A stretch of DNA of 64,000 nucleotides from Apodemus sylvaticus. Its lineage: Eukaryota; Chordata; Mammalia; Rodentia; Muridae. Made by a program: the position numbers and the translations under genes. The stretch covers positions 172,771,578 to 172,835,577 of the forward strand of contig NC_067472.1 of NCBI RefSeq assembly GCF_947179515.1. The letters are read 5' to 3'. The notes beneath the pieces are model-generated. The model ran no database searches. It saw only the letters and a list, made by a program, of their open reading frames with translations, and was not told the origin of the DNA. Below, piece after piece: positions 11,806 through 22,229 of this stretch; position 1 is the first letter of the stretch, and each line of letters begins with the position of its first letter.

Positions 11806-13077
11806 CTATCTTGCTTTTTCCAGGGTGAAGTTTCCCTCCTTGTATTGGTGTTGTCCTCCTATTATCCTTTTTAGGGCCGGGTTTGTGGATAGATATTGGG
11901 TAAACTTGGTTTTGTCATGAAATATCTTAGTTTCTCCATCTATGGTGATTGAGAGTTTTGCTGGATATAGTAGTTTTGGTTGGTATTTGTGTTCTCTTAG
12001 AGTCTGCATGAGATCTGCCCAGGACCTTCTAGCCTTCATAGTCTCAGGTGAAAAGTCTGCTGTGATTCTGATATGTCTTCCTTTATATGTTACTTGGCCT
12101 TTTTCTCTTACTGCCTTTAGTATTCTTTCTTTGTTTAGAACATTTGGTGTTTTGATTATTATTTGACGGGAAGTATTTCTGTTCTGGTCCAGTCTGTTTG
12201 GAGTTCTGTAGGCTTCTTGTATATTCATGGGCATCTCTCTCTTTAGGTTAGGGAAGTTTTCTTCCATAATTTTATTGAAGATATTTGCTGGCCCTTTAAG
12301 TTGTAAATCTTCACTCTCATCTATGCCTATAATCCTTAGGTTTGGTCTTCTCATTGTGTCCTGGATTTCCTGGATATTTTGGGTTACAAGCTTTTTGCAT
12401 TTTGCATTTTCTTTAACTGTTGAGTCCATGGTTTCTATGGAATCTTCAGCATCTGAGATTCTTTCTTCTATCTCTTGTATTCTGTTGTTGATATTTGTAT
12501 CTCTGTCCCCTGATTTCTTCCCAAGGCTTTCTATCTCCAAAGTTGTCTCCCTTTGAGTTTTCTTAGTTGTTTCTACTTCTGATTTTAGATCCTGGATGGT
12601 TTTGCTTAGCTCCTTCACTTGCATGTTTGTGTTTTCCTGTAATTCTTTAAGAGATTTTTGTGTTTCCTCTTTCATGAGCTCAGCCTGTTGACCAAAGTTC
12701 TCCTGTATTTCTTTAAGAGATTTTTGTGTTTCGTCTTTCATGACCTCAGCCTGTTGAGCAAAGTTCTCCTGTATTTCTTTAAGTGTTTTTTGCATTTCCT
12801 CCTTGTTGGCTTTTGTATTCTCCTGGATTTCTTTCAATGATTTTTGTGTTTCCCTTGCAAGGGCTTCTAACTTTTGATCCATTTTCTCCTGAATTTCTTT
12901 ATGTATGACCTTCATGTGTTCCTGTACCAGCATCATGACCAGTGATTTTAAATCCAAATCTTGTTTTACTGGTGTGATGGGGTATCCAGGACATGTTGGT
13001 AGAGGAGAATTGGGTTCAGATGTTGCCATATTGCCTTGATTTCTGTTAGTGACATTCCTGCGTTTGCCTTTTGCCAT
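11806..13077 (-). CDS. L1 ORF1p, intact, 423 aa
   Basis: The open frame starts MAKGKRRNVTNRNQGNM at 13,077, with no interruption to its stop at 11,806. Order: basic N-terminus, long coiled coil (about residues 45-190) built of 'KSLKEIQEN'-type repeats, the RNA-recognition section ('RRPNLRIIGIDESEDL', about residue 245), and the C-terminal domain ('QEAYRTPNRLDQNR', 'FSPETMKARRSWADL', 'KFTQYLSTNPALKRI'). It is 22 residues longer than the intact ORF1 at 38,078-39,283 because of one extra coiled-coil repeat unit. As an L1 protein it would coat L1 RNA. With the 5' UTR mostly lost, expression from its own promoter is doubtful. Confidence 0.93.
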   Translation of the reverse strand: MAKGKRRNVTNRNQGNMATSEPNSPLPTCPGYPITPVKQDLDLKSLVMMLVQEHMKVIHKEIQEKMDQKLEALARETQKSLKEIQENTKANKEEMQKTLKEIQENFAQQAEVMKDETQKSLKEIQENFGQQAELMKEETQKSLKELQENTNMQVKELSKTIQDLKSEVETTKKTQRETTLEIESLGKKSGDRDTNINNRIQEIEERISDAEDSIETMDSTVKENAKCKKLVTQNIQEIQDTMRRPNLRIIGIDESEDLQLKGPANIFNKIMEENFPNLKREMPMNIQEAYRTPNRLDQNRNTSRQIIIKTPNVLNKERILKAVREKGQVTYKGRHIRITADFSPETMKARRSWADLMQTLREHKYQPKLLYPAKLSITIDGETKIFHDKTKFTQYLSTNPALKRIIGGQHQYKEGNFTLEKAR

Positions 13078-13190
13078 CTAGATCTCACTGGTGTTAGTTT
13101 ATCTTGTCAGTGCTGGACTCACCAGTGCAAGCTGCCCCTTCCCAGTTGGCCTCTGGTGCACAGCTTACCTCCTGCACTGCTTGTAGACAG

Positions 13191-13205
13191 ATACACTATC
13201 ATCTT
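13191..13205. repeat. Target-site duplication (right) of nested L1
   Basis: ATACACTATCATCTT is identical to 7,641-7,655. The plus-strand L1 ORF2 resumes directly after it. Confidence 0.95.
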
Positions 13206-16080
13206 AACGACACACCTGAAAGCCCTGGAACAAAAAGAAGCCAATTCACCCAGGAGGAGTAGAAGACAGGAAATCATCAAACTCAGGGCTGAAATCAATC
13301 AAGTGGAAACAGAGAGAACCACACAAAGAATCAACAAATCCAGGAGCTGGTTCTTTGAGAAAATCAACAAGATAGATAAACCCTTAGCCAGACTGACCAG
13401 TGCGCACAGAGAAAGTATCCAAATTAACAAAATTAGAAATGAAAAGGGAGATATTACAACAGAAACTAATGAAATCCAAAAAATCAACAGATCCTACTAC
13501 AAAAGCCTATACTCAACACAACTGGAGAATCTGGAAGAAATGGACAATTTCCTAGACAGATACCAAATACCAAAATTAAATCAGGACCAAATAGATCATC
13601 TAAACAGTCCCATAACCCCTAAAGAAATAGAAGGGGTCATAGAAAGTCTTCCAACCAAAAAAAGCACTGGACCAGATGGTTTCAGTGCAGAATTCTATCA
13701 GACCTTCAAAAAAGACCTAACACCAATACTCTTCAAACTATTCCACAAAATAGAAACAGAAGGAACCCTACCCAATTCCTTCTACGAATCCACAATTGCG
13801 CTGATACCAAAACCACACAAAGATCCAACAAAGAAAGAAAACTTCAGACCCATCTCCCTTATGAACATCGATGCAAAAACACTCAATAAAATTCTTGTCA
13901 ACCGAATCCAAGACCACATCAAAATGATCATCCACCATGATCAAGTAGGCTTTATTCCAGGGATGCAGGGTTGGTTCAATATACGGAAATCCATCAATGC
14001 AATCCACTACATAAACAAACTCAAAGAAAAAAACCACATGGTCATTTCATTGAATGCTGAAAAATCACTTGACAAAATTCAGCATCCTTTCATGTTTAAA
14101 GCTTTTAAAAGAACAGGAATTCAAGGCCCATACCTAAACATCGCTAAAGCAATATACAGCAAACCGGTAAACAGCATCAAACTAAATGGAGAGAAACTTG
14201 AAGCAATCCCACTAAAATCAGGGACTAGACAGGGCTGCCCCCTTTCTCCTTATCTTTTCAATATTGTACTTGAGGTACTAGCTTGGGCAATTAGACAACA
14301 TAAGGAGGTCAAAGGGATACAAATTGGAAAGAAAGAAGTCAAACTATCATTATTTGCAGATGACATGATAGTCTACCTAAGTGACCCAAAAAACTCCACT
14401 AGAGAACTCCTACAGCTGATATACAACTTCAGCAATGTAGCAGTTTATAAAACCAACTCAAGCAAATCAGTGGCCTTCCTATACTCAAAGGATAAGCAGG
14501 CTGAGAAAGAAGTTAGGGAAATGACCCCCTTCACAATAGCCACAAACAGTATTAAGTACCTTGGGGTGACTCTTACCAAACATGTGAAAGATCTGTATGA
14601 CAAGAACTTCAAGACTCTGAAGAACGAAATGGAAGAAGACCTCAAAAAATGGGAAAACCTCCCATGCTCATGGATCGGCAGGATCAATATAGTTAAAATG
14701 GCCATTTTGCCAAAAGCAATATACAGATTCAATGCAATACCCATCAAAATCCCAACTCAATTCTTCATAGAGTTAGAAAGAGCAAATCTCAAATTCATCT
14801 GGAATAACAAAAAACCCAGGATAGCTAAAACTATTCTCAGCAACAAAAGAAATTCTGGGGGAATCAGTATCCTTGACCTCAAGCAATACTACAGAGCAAT
14901 AGTGTAAAAAACTGCGTGGTATTGGTACAGTGACTGGCAGGCAGATCAATGGAACAGGATTGAAGATCCGGAAATGAACCCACACACCTATGGCCCCTTG
15001 ATCCTCGACAAAGTGGCTGAAAACATCCAATGGAAAAAAGATAGCCTTTTCAACAAATGGTGCTGGTTCCACTGGAGGTCAGCATGCAGAAGAATGCGAA
15101 TTGATCCATCCTTGTCTCCTTGTACTAAGCTCAAATCCAAATGGATCAAGGACCTCCACATAAAGCCAGGCACTCTGAAGCTAATAGAAAAGAAACTGGG
15201 GAAGACCCTTGAGGACATCGATATAGGGAGAAAGTTTCTGAACAGAACACCAATAGCATATGCTCTAAGATCAAGAATTGACAAATGGGACCTCATAAAA
15301 TTACAAAGTTTCTGTAAGGCAAAAGACACCATCAAAAGGACAAATCGGCAACCAACAAACTGGAAAAAGATCTTCACCAATCCTACATCAGATAGAGGGC
15401 TAATATCCAATATATATAAAGAACTCAAGAAGTTAGACTCCAGAAAAACGAAACAACCCTATTAAAAATGGGATACAGAGTTAAACATAGAATTCTCACC
15501 TGAAGAACTTTGGATGACAGAGAAACACCTTTAAAAATGCTCAACTTCATTAGTCATTAGGGAAATGCAAATCAAAACAACCCTGAGATTTCACCTTACA
15601 CCTGTCAGAATGGCTGAGATTAAAAATTCAGGAGACAGCAGGTGTTGGCGAGGATGTGGAGAAAGAGGAACACTCCTCCACTGCTGGTGGGGTTGCAAAT
15701 TGGTACAACCACTCTGGAAATCAGTCTGGCAATTCCTCCGATAACTGGGCACCTCACTTCCAGAAGATCCTGCTATACCACTCCTGGGCATATACCCAGA
15801 GGATTCCCCACCATGTAATAAGGATACATGTTCTACTATGTTCATAGCAGCCCTATTTATAATTGCCAGATGCTGGAAATAACCCAGGTATCCCTCAATA
15901 GAAGAGTGGATGCAAAAAAATGTGGTATATCTACATAATGGAGTACTATTCAGCCATTAGAAACAATGAATTCATGAAATTCTTAAGCAAATGGATGGAG
16001 CTAGGGAAAATCATACTAAGTGAGGTAACCCAGTCTCAAAAGGTGAATCATGGTATGCACTCACTAATAAGTGGATATTA
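13206..16080 (+). pseudogene. L1 ORF2 reverse-transcriptase and C-terminal part (right half of split ORF2)
   Basis: ORF2 continues with 'THLKALEQKEA', then an uninterrupted reverse-transcriptase region: 'KKSTGPDGFSAEFYQTF', 'LIPKPHKDPTKKE', 'GTRQGCPLSPYLFNIVLEVL' and the active-site 'LSLFADDMIVYLS' near 14,345-14,385. A stop occurs at 14,905-14,907 ('RAIV*KTAWYWY'), with further stops and frameshifts towards the C-terminal cysteine-rich part (15,600-15,720). The 3' UTR follows from about 16,081. It is the second part of the ORF2 interrupted at 7,653. Confidence 0.92.
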
Positions 16081-16390
16081 ACCTAGAAAACTGGAATACC
16101 CAGAGCATAATCCACACATCAAATGAGGTACACGAAGAACGGAGGAGTGGCCCCTTGTTCTGAAAAGACTCAGTGAAGCAGTATAGAGCAAAATCAGAAC
16201 AGGGAAGTGGGAAGGGTTGGGTGGGAAAACAGGGGGAGGGAAGAGGACTGATGGGGCTTTCGTGGAGTGGGGGGCCAGAAAAGGGGAAATCATTTGAAAT
16301 GTAAATAAATATATCAATAAATTTAAAAAAATTAAGCGCATTTCCTTATTAACTGCTATTTTCAAATCTCTCGATAGCAAGACTGTACAT

Positions 16391-16392
16391 CA

Positions 16393-16443
<51 letters not shown>
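16391..16443. repeat. (GA)n microsatellite
   Basis: An uninterrupted GA run just past the L1 tail. A purine-rich stretch (GAA/GGA mixtures) continues with interruptions from about 16,480 to 16,610. Confidence 0.95.
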
Positions 16444-16446
<3 letters not shown>

Positions 16447-16610
16447 TTATAAGTCCTACTGATTCCTTTGGCAGAAAATTATTATGAAAAAAGATGAAGA
16501 TGAAGGAGGAGGAGAAGGAAGAAGTGGAGAATGAAGAAAAGTTGGATGAAGAGGAGGAGGTGAAGGGACAGGAGGAAACAGCAGACGGAGGAAGGGAAGG
16601 AGCACTGTAA

Positions 16611-16955
16611 GTTGACAGCCAGGACTGATTTCTAAATACAGCTTTCAGAATTCATTTCATCGACTTTTTAGAAGGTCATTTTCTCACAAGAAAACATCAG
16701 AGGCTTTCTCTCAGTGATATTAAAGCCAGGCACCATCTGCATATTGGTTGGCGTTTAGGCTTAACATTTAAACAAAAATATTTTTAATTTATTTTTGGGG
16801 GGTAACACATATGTGAAACCCCGATAACTATGAAGGTGCTTTTCTCTTTTCTCTACAAAAGACAATATTATCATTTGTAGTGAACATCCAGCAGTGCCTT
16901 TACTCTCAACCTTATCTCCATGTATCCTGTCTAAGCCAAACTTCCATCCCCCATT
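16611..16955. other. Unassigned intergenic sequence
   Basis: I recognise no gene or repeat here. It lies between a purine-rich low-complexity tract and a B1 SINE. Confidence 0.5.
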
Positions 16956-16957
16956 CT

Positions 16958-17108
16958 CCTGACACAGGGTTTCTCTATTACATAGTTCTAGCTGTCCTGG
17001 ACCTCACTGTATAGACTAGACTGGGTTCAAACGCCCACAGATCTAGAGATCTACGTGTCTCTTCCTCCCAAGTGCTGGGATTAAAGGCATCTAATACCAT
17101 GCCTACTG
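16958..17108 (-). mobile_element. B1 SINE (minus orientation)
   Basis: This reads as the reverse complement of B1. It has 'acagggtttctct', 'gctgtcctggac', 'gtatagac…ctgg' and 'cccaagtgctgggattaaa' in the expected order, ending 'ggcatctaataccatgcc'. B1 is a 7SL-derived rodent SINE mobilised by L1 machinery. Confidence 0.88.
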
Positions 17109-17785
17109 TCCAAACCAAACCTTTTATCGATATAACTTGCTTTTTTTTGTGTGTCAAGTCTTTCTGCTCCCTGAATCATCTCTACTATCTTATTTTCTTG
17201 TGGAAATGAGATGAATTACCTATTCCAGGAAAAAAATATACACTTACCAGTTTTAATGAAAGATACTCATACTGAATTTTGAAAGGAGTTCTGGACACCA
17301 CTCTTACTTGAAGGTTGTTGCCTAGGATGCTGATCAATAGCTGAGGTTCGCTGTGTGTGCTTTCTACCACAGAAGATATTTTAGGTCTTCTATGAGGTCC
17401 GTGAGAGTTGCATCACCTAGAGCAATTTTACTTCAAAGTATCTCTCTCACTCTCCTTAAGTACAGCCAGCCTTAATTGAGAAACAACTCACTGAAAGTCC
17501 CTCCTTCAACTCCTGACCCTGTCTCTCGCTCAGCATCTCCTTTTCACACTATTTGGATTCCAACAACCAGAAAAAAAATTGCTGACCTATGCTTTGGAAA
17601 TAATATAGTTGGGACTTTTTTTTAGTTCCTTGAGTATGTGTTTTCAATAGCATAGTAGTTTTGTTTCTTTCTATGTTGCCCTCACTAACAGTCCCTGTTA
17701 AGTGTTGAATTTGTTTTCAGTGGCAGTGGAAAAAATAAAGACATAGGATCTATCTCTTGTAAGCCAAAACTGTCTGAGGGAACCT
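17109..17785. other. Unassigned sequence upstream of the zinc-finger exon
   Basis: No gene or repeat recognised. It precedes the plus-strand zinc-finger exon and could include its intron, but I see no decisive splice site. Confidence 0.4.
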
Positions 17786-17789
17786 CATT

Positions 17790-18068
17790 CTGGGAGAGAG
17801 TTAATACCATGAACCCCAGGAAGCTTTCAGTGGCTGCAAATCAAAGGCCATGATGATCGAACAGAAGTTCAGACAAGACCCTTCAGACAAAAGGAAGAGG
17901 CCTGGGTGGAATTCTTCCTGGAAAACAAGTGCTACACAGCATGGTGTAGAGATAGCACTGGAAGTGAATCCAACACTTCTAGTGGAGGAAGCAGAAACTA
18001 TCTTCAAATGTAGTGAATGTGAGAAAGTATTTAATAAGAAACATCTCATGGCTGGACATGAAATGATC
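17790..18068 (+). pseudogene. C2H2 zinc-finger gene exon, left part, cut by provirus
   Basis: The plus-strand frame from 17,850 runs to 'FKCSECEKVFNKKHLMAGHEM', the first part of a C2H2 finger: two zinc cysteines (C-x2-C) and the first histidine. The segment before it resembles the spacer between a KRAB region and the finger array of KRAB zinc-finger proteins, but no KRAB box is visible here. The provirus begins at 18,069. The rest of the same finger continues after it at 25,259, so 17,790-18,068 and 25,259-26,440 were once one exon. The exon is non-functional. I cannot name the parent gene. Confidence 0.82.
18063..18068. repeat. Target-site duplication (left) of the provirus
   Basis: ATGATC directly before the LTR edge pairs with ATGACC at 25,259-25,264, with one mismatch. 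Six bases is the usual duplication length for class II (ERVK/betaretrovirus-like) proviruses. Confidence 0.85.
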
Positions 18069-18402
18069 TGTCACGTCCACCCTCGCCAGCAAAGATGACG
18101 TGACACCAGGGAGTTTCTTCCTTCTTATGGTTTATTCGGGAAACCTTGAATTAAGCTTCTTTCTTCTTTTGGCGGCCCCGGGCTCTCTCCCAACCTGACC
18201 TTATATAGCCTACTCAGCCCTGTCTGCCAAGGGAGATAGCCAGCCGTTTCCTCATTGGTGAACTAAGTGAGTTATTCATTAGCATGTAAGTGTGATAAGG
18301 AATACAGCACACTGCGCATGTACTAAAGTAATTTACTACCAGGGAGCTGCATGTGGCCAGTGCCATCTTGTAATAGAGATGAACAAAAGGTGGCTTACTA
18401 CA
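18069..18402 (-). repeat. 3' LTR of the minus-strand endogenous retrovirus
   Basis: A 334-base LTR that on the minus strand starts TGTAGTAAGCC and ends GGACGTGACA (TG…CA ends). It matches 24,922-25,258 along its whole length. Minus-strand motifs are a TATA box 'CTATATAAGG' (about 18,200-18,210) and an 'AATAAA' polyadenylation signal (about 18,131-18,136). A purine-rich 'AGAAAAGGG' lies just upstream (about 18,407-18,415), as expected for a polypurine tract. Confidence 0.93.
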
Positions 18403-18739
18403 TATCACCCTTTTCTGTTCTAATAGAAGCCGTCTCAGGTCAGGGCTAATCGGGTCACTGGCATCCTGCTGACCAATGACCCCTGACTTAGGTCATCTCT
18501 GACATGACTTGGTCTTACTCATTAGAGGGTTACCCTATCGCTCACCCGGCCCCATGTCATAGGTTGATCCAAGCACCGAGAAGTTGCCCATCTTTGGGTA
18601 TCATTGGATTCCAGACAGTACAGTATGTACAGTACTATATGCTCAGTATACCCTGGAGCGAAGGCTTCTAAGATTTTAGAGAGGCCAGCCACACAGAGAC
18701 GTCTTCCTGAGCGTCCATAGCTGCAAGAGCTTGCTAAAC

Positions 18740-19852
18740 TACGGCTCTATTAACTGCATGATCTCGTCTAATATGGCAGAAGCACCTAAGGCAGATGAAA
18801 GCTGTTAAGCACATAAGGGCGGCTATAGCTAACAAACCAGCCCACTCTTTGATCCAAGAAAAGGCACTGGAGATCCACGAGGTCAGGTCCTCCATGGTGA
18901 TTGGCTTCAGTCTTGTGGCATTAAGCGAAGCTATCAGAAAGACAAGCTGTTTGGTTAATAATTCTCCCTCAAGAAACCAATTTCCTTTAAGAATTCACTG
19001 ATATTGTACTGACTTTCTTTTAGAGCTGCCCGTCACCTGGAGGGGGGTAATACACAATCCTGGAGTATGTATAACGCAAGATACCTGCACCATTGTTACA
19101 AGTGCATCAATTTCTTCTTGTAGAATATTTACTCTCTGATTCAAAAGTCATATTTTAGCTTCTAAATGGGAATTATATTGATTTGGGGTCTGTAAGGCTC
19201 GTGCAGACCACTCTGCAGAGACTACCTCTGCAGTCTAAACTTGAGATACCATGGCAACTGGAGCAGTAGCAGCGACTGCTGCAGATATAGTAATGGCTGT
19301 AATAATGGCAGCAGTAATACCAAAATCTCTCTTGACATGGAACGATTGTCCTACAGGAAAAGTGTCTGGGTCTTCTATAACTGGAATGGGCACAAACATG
19401 GGTAGGTGAACTACCAAGGCAGTATCATTGCCGCCATCCCAACATTCCAATAGATAGCATAGTGTATGGGTACTGTTACAATCTAGGTGATCACCAGACA
19501 CATCGGTACTAATCAGGAAGGAAAAGGGTGGTTTGAGGCAAATCGGGGCAGAGGAATAACTTCTGTTTTGCAAAAGTGAGTTTATGATTATATTAAGAAG
19601 TCTGACTGCCCTTCTTTTAACGTTCCTAACAGCAAATATATTATAAAGAAAAAATTCTTCTCCCTTAATGCGAACAAGAGGAGCTAGTGAGGTAAAAGCA
19701 TTTTGGTAATTTGACAAGATCCAATCATACCATGGCCATGCATTCTGTGCTCCTGTTGTTCCCCCTTTTTTATTTTTAAACACGCTATCAGGAGAGAGTA
19801 GAGGTCTGACCCCTGATGTTCTCAGCCCATCGAGTGGACCCATGGAAATCAT
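18740..19852 (-). pseudogene. Envelope remnant B: surface-subunit end, fusion peptide and transmembrane subunit
   Basis: Minus-strand translation from 19,852 shows a surface-subunit segment with Asn-linked glycosylation-type sites. A basic 'KR' is followed by an Ala/Ile/Thr-rich hydrophobic fusion-peptide-like stretch near 19,330-19,240. After a stop, helical-repeat ectodomain sequence follows, then the membrane-proximal motif 'SWIKEWAGL' and a hydrophobic membrane span near 18,850-18,790. The frame is broken by several stops. It lies closest to the 3' LTR, the normal envelope position. Another transmembrane module lies just upstream (see 19,880-20,457). Confidence 0.8.
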
Positions 19853-19879
19853 CTTATTAGACTTTTAAGGCTGTCAGCC

Positions 19880-20457
19880 AGGCCTGGGGGAACTGTCCAC
19901 ATTTAATAGCTGTGAGTTCCTGTACTATCATTGCAGCCTGTCTCTATTGGACAAACCTCATCTTACAGATACACCACAGGCAAGCAAATGCTATTAAAAT
20001 CATGAGAACAGCAAGGACTCTAAGTCCCGCCCACTCCTTCAGATGATACACCACCCAGCTGATCCATGGTGACAGTTTTTCAGCCAAAGACACATCCACT
20101 GGAATTCACGGTCATGATGGCCATATGGAGTTGGTCCATCAGGGCGTCAAATTCACCAGTCCTGTTTCCTAAAAGATACTTAGACATTTGTTTAGGCAAA
20201 TTCTCAGCTCTTGTAAAATTTTCATACTGAATGTTGGCAATACATAAACTAGAATACTTCCACTGACATCCCAATTGGGCTAGCTGCCAGAAGGTCTCAA
20301 TTTGTTCTTGTACTAAATCAATTCTTTGGTTTATAACCATTAAGCCTCCTTTCAGTTGACCATAAAGGCTCACTTGCACATCAATTGCATGAGCAACGCT
20401 AGATGACAGATTATTTGGGGCATGAGCCATCAGGTAACGTATTATCTCCAAATGCAA
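19880..20457 (-). pseudogene. Envelope remnant A: transmembrane-subunit module
   Basis: The minus-strand frame from 20,457 shows a heptad-like ectodomain ('GGLMVINQRIDLVQEQIE'), a cysteine pair further on and an N-glycosylation site. After a frame change it shows 'ISWVVYHLKEWAGL' and a hydrophobic membrane span near 20,025-19,960. The membrane-proximal part is clearly related to the one in remnant B ('KEWAGL' plus span), so this provirus carries two transmembrane modules in tandem. It is disabled by stops and frame changes. Confidence 0.75.
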
Positions 20458-20671
20458 AGCATAGGCTACCAGACAAGGTCATATTTCTATTTTCACCTAT
20501 TTTAGCTATTTCTTTATCTAAAGGTAAATAGGAAATATCAAAAGTTTTCTCAGCACTAAAAGGACTGGAAAACAATTTGGCCTCATGGCGTATCGGCATG
20601 GGTTTAGGAAACACGGAGAATATTCCCCATTTCGGCTCCATCATCTGGCTCCTGCTGAGGATCAGTAGCAA
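20411..20671 (-). pseudogene. Envelope N-terminal remnant
   Basis: An 86-codon minus-strand frame overlaps the end of the integrase frame and leads into the first transmembrane module. Its position (3' of pol, overlapping it) and an N-linked site ('NMTLSG') suggest the start of an envelope surface subunit whose middle has been lost. Family identity is inferred from context, not from strong motifs. Confidence 0.5.
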
Positions 20672-20679
20672 TAATAGGA

Positions 20680-21566
20680 TCTTTATATTTGTTGGACTTC
20701 TGGATCAATCTCTCAGGAATCCACACTGGGTCTTGTCGATCCTGAGGATACACGCAAACAGAACACCTCACCCATGCTAAAACTGGGTCTGGGCCATTCC
20801 ACAGACCAGTAAGCACATCTTTCCATTTTACCATTTCAGTCGATTGAGTGCAGTGAAGCGAATGTTGCTCAGCTGCAAACCGATTCCTTGGGGATTATAG
20901 GGAAGGCCATGATTTAACTGTACATTCATTTGTTTGCAGAAAGACTGGAATGACTGAGCAGTATAAGCTGGACCGTTATCTGTCTTTAACTGACAAGGCT
21001 GCCCCCAGGCAGCACATGCTTCAAGGTAATGTCCAATAACATTGTGAGCCTTCTCTCCACTCATGGCAGTAGTATGGATAATGCCAGAGCATGTATCCAC
21101 AGAGACATAAACATACTTTAAGGTTCCAAACTCAGATATATGAGTCACATCCATCTGCCATAATTTTAGGGGCAATAGGCCCTATGGATTAACTCCTAGA
21201 TCTGGGGGATGGTGAAAAACTATACATTGTTGGCACTCCAGCATGATCTGCATCCCGTGCATCTACACGGGAAAGATGGAATTTTTGTTGTAATGTCCTA
21301 GCTGAAACATGACATTTCTGATGGCATTTTCGTGCAGCTTCCAGGGATGAGGCCAGGAAGGCATATTCCATTCTGGTGCATCGATCAACAAGGTCATTGC
21401 CATTACTCGGCAGGCCTGGCAGACCAGAATGGGTTCTAATATGTTGTATAAAAAATTTTGAATCCCTGGACCAGATAATTTTCTGTAATTCCTTCATAAG
21501 ATGACTTACCGTACTAGTAGGTTTTATGGAGCCAGCTACTTCTAATACCCTAACAGCATTTACCAC
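20680..21566 (-). pseudogene. Retroviral integrase remnant (with end of RNase H)
   Basis: Minus-strand pieces appear in order. The last part of RNase H ('HIRTHSGLPG', near 21,440) is followed by the integrase zinc-binding region with its His pair ('HVSARTLQQKFH') and, one frame over, a 'CQQC' pair. The catalytic core has 'WQMDVTHI' (first Asp) and 'LKTDNGPAY' (second Asp) within 21,175-20,900. Straight after 'NPQG' the sequence jumps to the C-terminal domain ('WNGPDPVL', 'PVWIPERLI', about 20,830-20,690). The segment that should carry the third catalytic acid is missing, so integrase is inactive even apart from its frameshifts. Confidence 0.85.
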
Positions 21567-21621
21567 ATAAGATGAATCCGAAAGTAAATTAAATGGAAAG
21601 GAGCATTTTTTTTGAAAACTT

Positions 21622-22218
21622 CTAACACAATTTGCAACTCAACCAGGGAGCCAGGCTGATATGGGCACAAAACGGGCTCATTATGTTCGACCATATAAGC
21701 TCCACCGCCTTTTTTTTTTTTTTTGATCCATCTGTAAATATATTGGGAGCACCCGACAAGGGTGCTTGTGCAGTTACTTTTGGAAACACCACAGGATGTT
21801 CGTTAAAAAATGAAAGCAAAGGATGTCTGGGATAATGATTATTAATCCATCAGCGCAATATGGCCTAGTCATCAATCGTCCCACACAAAACTTGCACCTG
21901 AGAGGCAGTATAAGGAACAATCAGTGATGTAAGATTCTTCCCAAAAAACTGTAGGTATTGTTGTATCTCTATAAGGGCCAGTTTAGGAACCGGAGTAGGG
22001 TAATGATCAATAGATTTTGCTGGTGAGGCTCTAAGATGCACCCACAACAGGGGACCTTCCTGCCATAGCAGGCCTGTAGGCAGCAAAAAGGTAGACAGAA
22101 TGCATAAAGCAATTTTCTCTCCTTCTTTGCAGCGAAACAACACTGTGTTTTGCAACCCTTGTTCTACTCTCTTGAGAGCTACTCTAGCCTCCTGTGTTAA
22201 TATTCGGGGTGAATCCAA
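21622..22218 (-). pseudogene. Reverse-transcriptase connection and RNase H start, remnant
   Basis: Minus-strand frames 22,218-21,865 and 21,819-21,622 resemble the thumb/connection part of a betaretrovirus-type reverse transcriptase and the start of RNase H ('NIFTDGSKK', carrying the first RNase H Asp). An A-run in the coding sense (T-run at about 21,710-21,724) has probably shifted the frame. The fingers and palm with the active-site Asp pair are not found upstream. Confidence 0.7.
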
Positions 22219-22229
22219 GGCCGAATTTT

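Larger units (their letters stand above)
7654..13190 (-). mobile_element. Nearly full-length minus-strand L1 nested inside the plus-strand L1
   Basis: From the 3' side there is a poly(T) at 7,654, a 3' UTR to about 7,921, ORF2 at 7,922-11,746, ORF1 at 11,806-13,077, and only about 113 bases of 5' UTR ending at 13,190. It is therefore 5'-truncated within the UTR and lacks the promoter portion seen in the copy at 39,284-40,491. ORF1 is intact and ORF2 has two frameshifts. Perfect 15-base duplications flank it. Its 3' 1.4 kb is nearly identical to the short L1 at 33,153-34,594, which suggests a recent common source. Confidence 0.96.
4378..16336 (+). mobile_element. Plus-strand full-length L1, interrupted by a nested L1
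   Basis: The element starts with a GGC-triplet 5' UTR (about 4,378-5,425). ORF1 is 5,426-6,607 and ORF2 starts near 6,710. At 7,653 it is interrupted by a complete minus-strand L1 and resumes at 13,191, running through the rest of ORF2 and a 3' UTR to an A-rich tail near 16,336. Joining the two parts restores continuous L1 order (…ERAYTIIL then THLKALEQK…). Both ORFs contain stops, so this host L1 is older than its guest. I could not find a convincing target duplication around the outer ends. Confidence 0.93.

Noticed and set aside
9965..12840. Many plus-strand open frames of 60-120 codons
   Set aside because: Antisense shadows of the minus-strand L1 ORF2 and ORF1. The same applies to 13,299-15,845 (minus) and 33,639-38,828 (plus).
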